A stretch of 64,000 nucleotides of DNA from JBBDMU01 sp040905685. Lineage in GTDB: Bacteria > Bacteroidota > Rhodothermia > Balneolales > Natronogracilivirgulaceae. The notes beneath the pieces were generated by a model that was given only the letters and a program-made list of their open reading frames with translations, ran no database searches and was not told the DNA's origin. Of the stretch, positions 54,162 to 62,507 are shown one piece after another; positions within the stretch are counted from its first letter, which is position 1; each line of letters opens with the position of its first letter. The translations under genes were made by a program, and so were the position numbers. The DNA lies in contig JBBDRB010000077.1 in the NCBI GenBank assembly GCA_040905685.1, forward strand, positions 37,080 through 101,079. The letters are read 5' to 3'.

Positions 54162-55036
54162 AGGGCTGCGTGTTGCTGTTAGGATCCGGTGGGCAGCTGG
54201 GAAGCGAGTGGAGCCGGTATCTCAAGGGAAACGGTATCAAATTCAAATCCTGTACTTCCTCCGTTGCCGATATAACGGACGGTACGGCTTTGCGTTCCCT
54301 GTTCAACAGCTACCGCCCCGATGTGGTCATAAACTGTGCGGCCTACACGGACGTCGATCTGGCCGAAGAGGAGCCGGAGGAAGCGCGGGAGGTCAATGCC
54401 GATGCCGTTGGGGACCTGGCCAGGCTGTGTCAAGATGCACGGGCAAAACTTATTCATTATTCCACAGACTACGTATTTCCGGGCCATGCCGAAGACAGGG
54501 AGCGCCTTCCCCTGGGGTATCCTGAAACCTATACCCCGAACCCGGTGAATACCTATGGACTCACCAAGCTGATGGGAGAACAGCTTGTGGCACGTCATTG
54601 TTCGGATTATATGATCATCCGTACCTCCTGGCTGTGCGGATTATTCGGTAATAATTTCGTCAGGACCATGCTCGCGCTGGGCCGGGACAAAAAAGAGCTC
54701 CGGGTCGTCAGCGACCAGTTCGGCGCTCCCACGTTTACCGGTAACCTGGTTAAGAACAGCCTGGCCTTGCTGGAAATGGATTACAAAGGCATCATCCATG
54801 CCTCAAGTTCAGGCCTGACCACCTGGCATGAGATGGCTGAAACCATTTTCAGCAAAGAGAACATGAATATCAATGTAACGGCGATACCGGCCGCCGAATA
54901 TCCATCGAAAGCTCCCCGTCCGTTTTATTCCCGCCTTGACCTCTCCAACCTGAGCAGCGTCAGCGGTACCGAAGTGATACCGTGGCAGGAAGGCTTGTAT
55001 GATCTTTTGCGGCAGATAAAATCGTTTTACCCCTAA
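54158..55036 (+). CDS. rmlD: dTDP-4-dehydrorhamnose reductase
   Basis: This SDR performs the last step to dTDP-L-rhamnose. The 292-residue protein starts with a Rossmann loop LLGSGGQLGSEW, keeps NCAAYTDVDLAEEEP and STDYVFPG and has the catalytic YGLTK (Tyr-x3-Lys). The C-terminal segment APRPFYSRLDLSNL is typical. The ATG overlaps the rmlA stop by four bases (ATGA). No rmlB gene for the preceding dehydratase is in the window. Confidence 0.92.
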   Translation: MKGCVLLLGSGGQLGSEWSRYLKGNGIKFKSCTSSVADITDGTALRSLFNSYRPDVVINCAAYTDVDLAEEEPEEAREVNADAVGDLARLCQDARAKLIHYSTDYVFPGHAEDRERLPLGYPETYTPNPVNTYGLTKLMGEQLVARHCSDYMIIRTSWLCGLFGNNFVRTMLALGRDKKELRVVSDQFGAPTFTGNLVKNSLALLEMDYKGIIHASSSGLTTWHEMAETIFSKENMNINVTAIPAAEYPSKAPRPFYSRLDLSNLSSVSGTEVIPWQEGLYDLLRQIKSFYP

Positions 55037-55049
55037 CCTGAATTCCCAG

Positions 55050-55577
55050 ATGATCTTTGAACCTTCCGTCATTGAAGATGTTATCCTGATCAAACCACGC
55101 CTTTATAAAGATGAACGCGGTTTCTTTACCGAAACCTACCGGGAGAGCTTGTTTCAGGAGGCCGGCATCACAGCGAACTTCGTTCAGGATAACCTCTCCA
55201 GTTCCAAAAAAAATACCCTGCGCGGCCTGCACTATCAGATAATTAATCCACAGGCCAAACTGGTTATGGTCACCCGGGGTGAAATTCTGGATGTTGCCGT
55301 GGATATCCGCAACGGCTCCCCGACCTATGGGCAGTATGTAACCCAGCTCTTGTCAGGAGAAAACAAATTTATGCTCTACATCCCCGAAGGTTTTGCCCAT
55401 GGTTTTTTTGTTCTGTCCGATTCGGCAACCTTTCTGTATAAATGCAGCGATTATTATAATCCGGACGGGGAAAGGGGCATCCGCTGGAATGATCCCGATA
55501 TCAATATAAACTGGCCACAGGCTGAACCTGTTTTATCGGATAAGGATAAAAATTTGCCCATGCTGAAAGAACTTTAG
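55050..55577 (+). CDS. rmlC: dTDP-4-dehydrorhamnose 3,5-epimerase
   Basis: The cupin-fold epimerase acts on dTDP-4-keto-6-deoxyglucose. The 175 residues include KDERGFFTETYRESLF, the substrate-contact segment RGLHYQ with the catalytic His, LSGENKFMLYIPEGFAHGF and YKCSDYYNPDGERGIRWND. It follows rmlD by 13 bases. Its stop overlaps the end of the convergent YyaL-type gene by four bases. Confidence 0.94.
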   Translation: MIFEPSVIEDVILIKPRLYKDERGFFTETYRESLFQEAGITANFVQDNLSSSKKNTLRGLHYQIINPQAKLVMVTRGEILDVAVDIRNGSPTYGQYVTQLLSGENKFMLYIPEGFAHGFFVLSDSATFLYKCSDYYNPDGERGIRWNDPDININWPQAEPVLSDKDKNLPMLKEL

Positions 55578-57631
55578 TTTCGGGCCAGCCTGTTTTTGAA
55601 CTCTTCCGGATCCGTGGCGGGTTCATGGCATTTAAAATTGCGGCAAACATAGGCGGTCGTCCGGCCGTTGAGGGGTTCTTTCCCTTTGAGGGTTGACCAG
55701 ACAGAGTCGCTGAAGGTGGATCCGGTTATAATAAACGACAGGGGGTTGTACTGCCTGGCCCAGATCTCCCTGAAAGGCCCGGGGGTATCACCGGCGATGA
55801 TGATCTCCTGGCCCGGTTCAACTTCGGCTACGATAACCTGCAATAAATATCCGAAAACGGTACCATGGTCTGCCATAACATTTCCAAGGCCTTCCATAGC
55901 CCTGCCGGCAATGGCCTGAAGCGATCCGTCACCGGTAAGTTTGCCCAGCCTCTGGAAGGCGGCGCAGGCGGCCGAATTTCCACTGGGGGTTACGTTGTCA
56001 AAAACATCCCGGCTGTTGACGATTAAGGGTTCGTGATTTTTTGAGGTATAAAAAAAAGCATTGTGTTCTTTGTCCAGAAAGTTTTCCCTCAGGCTGGCGG
56101 CCAAACCCACGGCTTGTTCGAGATATTTCTCATCTCCTGTAATTTCAAAGACGTAGCTCAGGGCTTCACACAGCAGGGCATAATCGTCCAAAAAGCCCTG
56201 CTGTTTGGCGATCCCGTCCTTATAGGTCCGGTAAAGCACATCCTCCTGCCACAGCCGGGTGGTCAGAAGGTTGGCATTATCCACGGCTGTCCTTTTGAAA
56301 TCCTCATCCCCGAATGCTTTGTAGCATTTGCACAGACTTTTCAGCAGCATGGAATTCCAGGAGGTTATGATCTTGTCATCCAGTCCGGGACGCACCCGTT
56401 TATCTCTCTCGGTCAGGAGCCTGTCTTTGCTCCGGGCCAGGGATTCCGCAAGCGCGCCGGGCTCAATATCAAGTCCAGCGGCATAATCCGCCAGGCTGTT
56501 GGTCCTGTGGAGAATATTAAACCCTTCCCAGTTTCCTTGTGGGGTAACCGAATAGACGGTCTTGAAATAATGCCGGTCAGGGTCCCGGAGGATCTTATCG
56601 ATCTCCTCGTCTTTCCAGATATAGAAACGGCCTTCTTCGCCCGCGGTATCGGCATCCAGGGCCGAGTAAAATCCACCCTCACCGGAAAGCATTTCCCGTT
56701 TGAGCCAGCCATAGGTTTCATAAATGGTTTCCCTGTACAGGGCTTTACCGGTGAGCTGCCAGGCATCACACAGGGCGGACAGCAATAGCGCATTGTCATA
56801 TAACATTTTCTCAAAATGGGGGACCAGCCACTTTTCATCGGTGCTGTAGCGGTGAAATCCCCCGCCTGCCTGATCGTATATTCCTCCCATGATCATCCCG
56901 TCAAGGGAATGCAAGGCCATATGGGCGGCCTCCTCGTTGCCGGAAAGATGATGATAGCGCAATAAAAACTCGATGCCCATGGTGGTGGGGAACTTCGGGG
57001 CAGTGGAAAATCCGCCGTGAACAGGTTCAAAACTTTTTTTGTAACTGGCAAATGCCCTGTCCAGCAGATCCCGGTTAACCGTGCCGGGTTCAATGCGCTG
57101 GTAAAGATCCTGTTGTATGGCTTGTCGCATTTTATCGGCTTGCTGGCGGACATCCTGCGGACTTTGTTCATGCATGTCGGCCAGCTTGCCCAGCACGGTG
57201 CGAAAATCTGGCCGGCCGTGCATGCTTTGGGGAGGGAAATAGGTGCCGCCGAACACCGGGATCTTGTCCGGCGTGAGCCAGACGTTGAGCGGCCACCCGC
57301 CCTGGCCGGTGATCATCTGCACAGCTTCCATGTAGACGGAATCAAGATCAGGCCGTTCTTCCCGGTCCACCTTTATATTGATGAACTTATCGTTCATCAG
57401 CCGGGCCGTCTCGGGATCCTCGAACGATTCATGTTCCATGACATGACACCAGTGACAGCTGGAGTAGCCGATGCTGAGGAAGATCATCTTATTCTCAGAC
57501 CGGGCCCGGTCCAAAGCCTCCTCACCCCAGGGGTACCATGCTACCGGGTTGTAGGCATGCTGCAGCAGGTAGGGTGAGGTCTCACCGATCAGTCTGTTTG
57601 GCGCTTTTTCATCCTTCTCCTGGTTTTCCAT
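55574..57631 (-). CDS. YyaL/SSP411 family protein: thioredoxin domain plus (alpha/alpha)6 barrel
   Basis: The 685-residue protein (ATG 57631; a GTG eight codons upstream is an alternative) begins with the DUF255 thioredoxin-like domain (about 1-165) containing SSCHWCHVMEHESFED, then an N-acylglucosamine epimerase-like alpha barrel. Conserved blocks are NRLIGETSPYLLQHA, GGWPLNVWLTP and YDQAGGGFHRYSTD. The family is widespread but its function is unknown. The start lies within the 3' end of tatC, so both are probably translated from one message. Confidence 0.9.
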   Translation of the reverse strand: MENQEKDEKAPNRLIGETSPYLLQHAYNPVAWYPWGEEALDRARSENKMIFLSIGYSSCHWCHVMEHESFEDPETARLMNDKFINIKVDREERPDLDSVYMEAVQMITGQGGWPLNVWLTPDKIPVFGGTYFPPQSMHGRPDFRTVLGKLADMHEQSPQDVRQQADKMRQAIQQDLYQRIEPGTVNRDLLDRAFASYKKSFEPVHGGFSTAPKFPTTMGIEFLLRYHHLSGNEEAAHMALHSLDGMIMGGIYDQAGGGFHRYSTDEKWLVPHFEKMLYDNALLLSALCDAWQLTGKALYRETIYETYGWLKREMLSGEGGFYSALDADTAGEEGRFYIWKDEEIDKILRDPDRHYFKTVYSVTPQGNWEGFNILHRTNSLADYAAGLDIEPGALAESLARSKDRLLTERDKRVRPGLDDKIITSWNSMLLKSLCKCYKAFGDEDFKRTAVDNANLLTTRLWQEDVLYRTYKDGIAKQQGFLDDYALLCEALSYVFEITGDEKYLEQAVGLAASLRENFLDKEHNAFFYTSKNHEPLIVNSRDVFDNVTPSGNSAACAAFQRLGKLTGDGSLQAIAGRAMEGLGNVMADHGTVFGYLLQVIVAEVEPGQEIIIAGDTPGPFREIWARQYNPLSFIITGSTFSDSVWSTLKGKEPLNGRTTAYVCRNFKCHEPATDPEEFKNRLARN

Positions 57632-58457
57632 CGTCACCCCAGATTTTTTTGTCACGTCTGCGATTGGTTACACGGCTTACATAAATGGCAAACTGGTACA
57701 GCAGGATCAGGGGAATGCCGATCATAAGTTGAGAAATCGGGTCCGGGGGAGTAATAAAGGCAGCCATGATAAAGCAAACGACAATGGAATGCCTCCGGTA
57801 CTTGATCAGAAACTCCGGTGTGAGAAGCCCCATTTTGGACAGCATGTAGCTGGCCATTGGCAGCTGAAAGACGATGCCGCAGGAGAGGGTCCACATGGTC
57901 AGCGACGAAAAATAGGCGTTGATATCAAAATCATTGCGGATCAGGTCGGAGATGTAGAACTGGTTGAAAAACTGAAGGGCGAACGGGGTGAGGATCATAT
58001 AGCCGAACATGACCCCGGCCACAAACAATAAGGTAATATTGACCACCGTGAAGCGGGTGCCTTTTCGTTCTTCCTCACTGAACGCAGGGGTGATGAAGGC
58101 CCAGAACTGATAGAAAAATACCGGGGATCCGATGATCCCCCCCACGACCAGTATGGTCCCCCAATAGGTGAAAAACTGGCCGGGCAGCCTCCTGTTTTGC
58201 AGCGACAAATCCAGGGCATTGATCCCCAGCCAGTCGTAGATAAAAAAAGATGATTGGGCCGGACCCAAAAGCACAACGTCCATTATGAATTCGGAAAAAA
58301 CAAGTGCTATGACTACGCCAAAAAGCAAGCCGGCCAGTCCTTTGAATATCCTCCAGCGAAACTCTTCCAGATGATCCAGAAAGGACATTTCTCCCAGGTT
58401 GGTATCTGGTGCTTCAGCCCTGGGAGGGTTGGCATCCATAATTTGACGGTCAGCCAT
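57609..58457 (-). CDS. tatC: Sec-independent protein translocase TatC
   Basis: TatC is the receptor for twin-arginine signal peptides in the inner membrane. The 282-residue protein has about six membrane helices and the conserved N-terminal FLDHLEEFRWRIFKG (family: H-L-x-E-L-R-x-R) and the block FALQFFNQF. The N-terminal 25 residues are a polar extension. TatA/B are not in the window. The gene lies 40 bases after glyA on the same strand. Confidence 0.94.
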   Translation of the reverse strand: MADRQIMDANPPRAEAPDTNLGEMSFLDHLEEFRWRIFKGLAGLLFGVVIALVFSEFIMDVVLLGPAQSSFFIYDWLGINALDLSLQNRRLPGQFFTYWGTILVVGGIIGSPVFFYQFWAFITPAFSEEERKGTRFTVVNITLLFVAGVMFGYMILTPFALQFFNQFYISDLIRNDFDINAYFSSLTMWTLSCGIVFQLPMASYMLSKMGLLTPEFLIKYRRHSIVVCFIMAAFITPPDPISQLMIGIPLILLYQFAIYVSRVTNRRRDKKIWGDDGKPGEG

Positions 58458-58497
58458 TAGTGGTAATATTATTTTTCGTTGTTATTGGATTGGGGGA

Positions 58498-59796
58498 TCA
58501 GGCTGTCACGAAATCATACAAAGGAAAGGCTTCGCACAGGCTTTTCACTTCCCCGGCAACCTGCCACTGAACGTCTTCGCTTGCAGGATTATTGATAACA
58601 CGGTCGATCAAATCCACAATGCGCACAAATTCATCCGGTCCGAATCCCCGGGTGGTCATGGCCGGGGTCCCCAGGCGTATCCCTGAGGTTACAAACGGAC
58701 TTTCCGTGTCGTATGGTACCATGTTTTTGTTAACCGTGATCTCGGCTTTCTCCAGGGCAATCTCTGCGTCTTTTCCGGTGATCTTTTTATTGCGGAGATC
58801 GATCAGCATCAAATGGTTATCTGTGCCTCCGCTCACCAGGGTATAGCCCAGCTCGGTAAAGCGGTGAGCCATGGTTTTGGCGTTCTGGACGACTTTCTGC
58901 TGATAGGATACAAAATCATCCTGTAAGGCTTCCCCGAAGCTGACTGCTTTTGCAGCGATGACATGCATCAGCGGGCCACCCTGGGTGCCGGGAAACACCG
59001 ATGAATCCAGCAGCTCACTCCAGTTTTTTGTCCGCCCTGATTTGGGGGCGACTTTACCCAATGAATTCTCACCGTCACGACCCAGCAGGATCATGCCGCC
59101 ACGGGGTCCACGCAACGTTTTATGGGTGGTGGTGGTAACTACATGCGACCAGGGCAGTGGATTCTTAAGCAGATTCGCTGCGATCAGCCCTGCCGTATGG
59201 GCCATGTCCATCCAGAGAAATGCGCCGACCTCATCTGCAATGACCCGGAAGGCTTCATAGTTAAAATCACGGGTGTAGGCCGAAGCGCCTATGGAAATCA
59301 TCTTCGGTTTAACCTTTTTGGCCCGTTCACGGATCTTGTTCATGTCAAGGCGGCCGGTCTCTTTTTCCACACCGTAAAACTGTGCATCATAGAGGATCCC
59401 GGAAAAATTTACAGGCGATCCGTGCGTCAGGTGCCCGCCATGGGCCAGATCCAGACCCAGCAGGGTATCTCCGGGTTTAAGGAACGAAAGGTATACGGCC
59501 GAATTGGCCTGGGCCCCGGAGTGGGGTTGAACGTTGACCCAGTCGGCTTTAAAAAGTTGCCTGGCCCGGTCGCGGGCCAGATCTTCAATGATGTCTACAT
59601 ATTCACAACCCCCGTAATAACGTTTGCCAGGAAGTCCCTCGGCGTATTTATTGGTTAATGGAGAACCCATGGCTTCCATGACCGCTTTTGATGCAAAGTT
59701 CTCGGAGGCAATAAGCTCAATGTTATGATTTTGCCGGTCCGTTTCCTTGCTTATCAGGTTATATATTTCCTGATCCTGGGTCTTCAAATTTTTCAT
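58498..59796 (-). CDS. glyA: Serine hydroxymethyltransferase
   Basis: This PLP enzyme interconverts serine and glycine with tetrahydrofolate, the main source of one-carbon units. The 432 residues include NIELIASENFASKAVMEAMG, KRYYGGCEYVD, the PLP-Lys segment TTTHKTLRGPRGGM and the C-terminal TSGIRLGTPAMTTRG. All conserved residues are seen. It starts three bases after the rpiB stop on the same strand. Confidence 0.97.
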   Translation of the reverse strand: MKNLKTQDQEIYNLISKETDRQNHNIELIASENFASKAVMEAMGSPLTNKYAEGLPGKRYYGGCEYVDIIEDLARDRARQLFKADWVNVQPHSGAQANSAVYLSFLKPGDTLLGLDLAHGGHLTHGSPVNFSGILYDAQFYGVEKETGRLDMNKIRERAKKVKPKMISIGASAYTRDFNYEAFRVIADEVGAFLWMDMAHTAGLIAANLLKNPLPWSHVVTTTTHKTLRGPRGGMILLGRDGENSLGKVAPKSGRTKNWSELLDSSVFPGTQGGPLMHVIAAKAVSFGEALQDDFVSYQQKVVQNAKTMAHRFTELGYTLVSGGTDNHLMLIDLRNKKITGKDAEIALEKAEITVNKNMVPYDTESPFVTSGIRLGTPAMTTRGFGPDEFVRIVDLIDRVINNPASEDVQWQVAGEVKSLCEAFPLYDFVTA

Positions 59797-59799
59797 GAG

Positions 59800-60249
59800 T
59801 TAGTTTTTAACCGATTTTTGCGTTAAGTCGTGGATTTTATGTACCCTTCTGCTGTGCCGGCCCCCTTCAAATTCCGTCTCCAGCCATATTTTAACGATCG
59901 TCTCCAGTTCATCCTTTAATGATCGTCCCGGCAGGCAAAGTATGTTGGCGTTGTTGTGGCTGCGAGTTATGGCAGCCGTAGCCTCGTCATAAACAAGAGC
60001 AGCCCTTACATTTTCAAATTTATTAGCGGTCATGCACATGCCCTGTCCGCTTCCGCAAACCAGTATGCCCCGTTCGTGTTCCCGGTCGTTGATCAGCCTG
60101 GATACCTGAACGGCATAATCGGGATAATCGACGGATTCACCGGAATGAGTACCCAGATCAACAGGGGAATGCCCGAGTTTGGTGAGGATCTCTTTAACAC
60201 GTTCTTTAGCTTCAAAACCGGCATGATCGGAAGCAAGAGGTATTTTCAT
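59800..60249 (-). CDS. rpiB: Ribose-5-phosphate isomerase B
   Basis: RpiB interconverts ribose-5-phosphate and ribulose-5-phosphate. The 149-residue protein has LASDHAGFEAKERVKEIL, VDYPDYAVQVSRLI, the catalytic Cys in GSGQGMCMTANKF and the Arg/His-rich C-terminus (GGRHSRRVHKI). It belongs to the LacAB/RpiB family; the context with glyA suggests the central-metabolism enzyme rather than an allose pathway enzyme. Confidence 0.94.
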   Translation of the reverse strand: MKIPLASDHAGFEAKERVKEILTKLGHSPVDLGTHSGESVDYPDYAVQVSRLINDREHERGILVCGSGQGMCMTANKFENVRAALVYDEATAAITRSHNNANILCLPGRSLKDELETIVKIWLETEFEGGRHSRRVHKIHDLTQKSVKN

Positions 60250-60315
60250 AAGGACTTAATGTAAGTGTCATATTCAGTACGTAAATATCAGAAAATTTTG
60301 CGTGATATTAAAGCA

Positions 60316-60996
60316 TCAACGCTCATTTGTTAAGGCATACACCAATAAATTTACCCCCATGCGCAAGGCCCTGTCACGAACTTCGGGTGGATTGCCGTGC
60401 ACTGCGGAATCGGCCCATCCGTCGCCCAGGTTGCTTTCGTAGGTATAGTATAAAACAAGCCTGCCGTTTCGGTAGATCCCAAAACCCTGGGGAGGTTTGC
60501 CGTCGTGCTCATGTATTTTCGGCAGGCCGTCCGGAAAGTCGAAAACCTGGGAGTAGACCGGGTGGGAAACCGGAAGTTCCAGCAGCTCTTCATCGGGAAA
60601 GACCTCTCGTATGGCCGGGCGCAGGTACGGGTCAAAATTATAGTCATCATCAATATACAGAAAGCCGCCGTTGTCGAGGTATTCACGCACGTTGGCCGCC
60701 TCGGCGGCATTAATGCTGATGTTGCCGTGGCCGGTCATATAGGCAAACGGATAGTGGTGAAGGTCGCGGCTGCCCAGGCTAATGTCGTCGTACTGCGTTG
60801 AAACGGAAACCGGTATGTGCTCCCGGGCATATCGAATGAGATTGGACAGCGAAGAGGGATCATTATACCAGTCACCGCCGCCACGATACTGGATCCGGGC
60901 GATCGTGAATTCCCCGTCTGACTGTACTTTGGCATAGTGCCCGTCCGCAGACAGGAACAGTCCGGCCAATACCGTTATCAGAAGTTTTGTAATCAC
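60316..60996 (-). CDS. Exported DUF4159 protein
   Basis: This 226-residue protein has an N-terminal hydrophobic segment (about 1-19) and a DUF4159 domain: FTIARIQYRGGGDWYNDP, FAYMTGHGNI and REYLDNGGFLYIDDDYNF. The fold is flavodoxin- or glutamine-amidotransferase-like, without an obvious catalytic triad. DUF4159 proteins often sit in MoxR/vWA-like or other envelope clusters, but here it leads to rpiB. The start is GTG; the function is unknown. Confidence 0.85.
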   Translation of the reverse strand: MITKLLITVLAGLFLSADGHYAKVQSDGEFTIARIQYRGGGDWYNDPSSLSNLIRYAREHIPVSVSTQYDDISLGSRDLHHYPFAYMTGHGNISINAAEAANVREYLDNGGFLYIDDDYNFDPYLRPAIREVFPDEELLELPVSHPVYSQVFDFPDGLPKIHEHDGKPPQGFGIYRNGRLVLYYTYESNLGDGWADSAVHGNPPEVRDRALRMGVNLLVYALTNER

Positions 60997-61020
60997 AAAA
61001 TGCAGGATTTATAAAAGGTG

Positions 61021-61035
61021 ACCGGTTCAGCCGGT
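61021..61035. terminator. Small hairpin between the zinc-ribbon and DUF4159 genes
   Basis: ACCGG, a five-base loop, CCGGT. It lies beyond the end of the lysine-catabolic operon in the direction of transcription, followed on the minus strand by a short T-rich stretch. A weak terminator is possible. Confidence 0.35.
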
Positions 61036-61097
61036 TGATTATTAACTTTTTAACGGGCAGGGTGATGGTAGATTGTGACCGGGAAATGCAGGCTCTC

Positions 61098-61253
61098 CTA
61101 CAAAAAAGCCCAGATCAGCAGTAAAATGATCATCACCCAGATAACATACGACGGCCAGGATTTCTGTTCCGGAAATTCATAGCCGCATATAGGGCAGATC
61201 TCCCGTTTGGCATCAACATCTATGGCGCAGGACGGGCATTCTTTTGTTTTCAT
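61098..61253 (-). CDS. 51-residue zinc-ribbon protein with C-terminal membrane helix
   Basis: The peptide opens MKTKECPSCAIDVDAKR and contains two zinc-type pairs, CPSC and CPICG, then PEQKSWPSYV and a hydrophobic tail (about 34-51, WVMIILLLIWAFL) that would be a tail anchor. The start is an ATG 11 bases after the glutaryl-CoA dehydrogenase stop, so it belongs to that operon. Short zinc-ribbon membrane proteins of this sort are common but rarely studied; a role is not known. Confidence 0.7.
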   Translation of the reverse strand: MKTKECPSCAIDVDAKREICPICGYEFPEQKSWPSYVIWVMIILLLIWAFL

Positions 61254-61264
61254 GAATGTTGCCT

Positions 61265-62467
61265 TTACCCTTTTGGCACGAAAGCCTGCAGCCCGGTAAT
61301 CTCACGCCCCAGAATAAGACCGTGAATGTCATAGGTACCCTCATAGGTATTGACCGATTCCAGGTTGACCATATGATGAATGACACGGTATTCACCGGAG
61401 ATACCGTTTCCGCCCAGCATATCACGGGCGGTGCGGGCGATATCCAGGGCTTTGCCGCAATTGTTGCGTTTCCCCAAAGAGACCATGGCGGGGTGGAGCC
61501 GGCCTTCATCTTTCAGCCTGCCCAGACGCAGCGATAAAAGCTGCATCTGCGCAATGTCGGTGAGCATGCCGGCCAGCTTGGTCTGGATGAGCTGGTTGGC
61601 GCTCAGTGGATGGCCAAACTGCCTGCGCTCCGTAACGTAGCGGCGTGCACGGTGATAACAATTCTCAGCGGCCCCCAGGGCGCCCCAGACAATGCCGTAG
61701 CGGGCGCTGTTCAAACAGGTAAATGGCCCTTTGAGTCCCCTGACCTCCGGGAAGGTATTCTCATCGGGAACAAAAACATCATCAAATATAAGCTCACCGG
61801 TAAGGGAAGCCCGCAACGACATTTTATCGTGGGTTACCGGAGCGGAAAATCCTTTCATTCCCTTTTCCACCAGAAAACCGCGTATTTCGCCTGAATCGGA
61901 CTGTTGTTCTTTGGCTTTTGCCCATACCACGGCTACATCTGCAATTGGCGCATTGGTTATCCACATTTTGGCTCCGTTTAAGTTCCAGCCGCCGTCCTGC
62001 CGGATCGCAGTGGTGGTCATTGATGCGGGATCGGAGCCATGATCCGGTTCGGTCAGGCCAAAACAGCCGATCAGGTCAGCCGCGGCGAGTTTCGGAAGGA
62101 AACGCATTCGCTGTTCTTTCGTGCCGAACTCATGGATGGGATGCATGACCAGAGACGACTGCACCGACATGAACGAGCGGTAGGCCGAATCGACACGCTC
62201 GATCTCCCGGGCTATGAGCCCATAGGCCGTATGGCTTGCACCTGAGCCGCCGTATTCGGGATCAAGGGTGGACCCGAGCAGGCCCAGGGCGGCCATTTCT
62301 TTGGGGATGTCCCGGTCAAAAATCTCATCCTGGTTGGCCCGCAATGCCCTTGGTTCCAGTTTGTTGCCGGCGTATTCTCTGGCCGCTTCCATAATCATGC
62401 GATCATCATCGTCCAGAAGCGACTCAAATTCCAGAGGATCATCGATGTTGAACTTCTTTTTAGCCAT
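61265..62467 (-). CDS. Glutaryl-CoA dehydrogenase-like acyl-CoA dehydrogenase
   Basis: The 400-residue flavoenzyme (ATG 62467; a TTG three codons upstream is possible) resembles glutaryl-CoA dehydrogenase, which oxidises and decarboxylates glutaryl-CoA to crotonyl-CoA. Typical blocks are FGLTEPDHGSDPASM, ARYGIVWGALGAAE and the catalytic Glu in NTYEGTYDIHGLILGR. The neighbour upstream is L-lysine 6-transaminase, so a role in lysine breakdown is likely. A related short-chain acyl-CoA dehydrogenase is the main alternative. Confidence 0.87.
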   Translation of the reverse strand: MAKKKFNIDDPLEFESLLDDDDRMIMEAAREYAGNKLEPRALRANQDEIFDRDIPKEMAALGLLGSTLDPEYGGSGASHTAYGLIAREIERVDSAYRSFMSVQSSLVMHPIHEFGTKEQRMRFLPKLAAADLIGCFGLTEPDHGSDPASMTTTAIRQDGGWNLNGAKMWITNAPIADVAVVWAKAKEQQSDSGEIRGFLVEKGMKGFSAPVTHDKMSLRASLTGELIFDDVFVPDENTFPEVRGLKGPFTCLNSARYGIVWGALGAAENCYHRARRYVTERRQFGHPLSANQLIQTKLAGMLTDIAQMQLLSLRLGRLKDEGRLHPAMVSLGKRNNCGKALDIARTARDMLGGNGISGEYRVIHHMVNLESVNTYEGTYDIHGLILGREITGLQAFVPKG

Positions 62468-62507
62468 TTGTTTCAACGGTTAGATGCCCGTGCCGGTTGT
62501 CCCAGGC

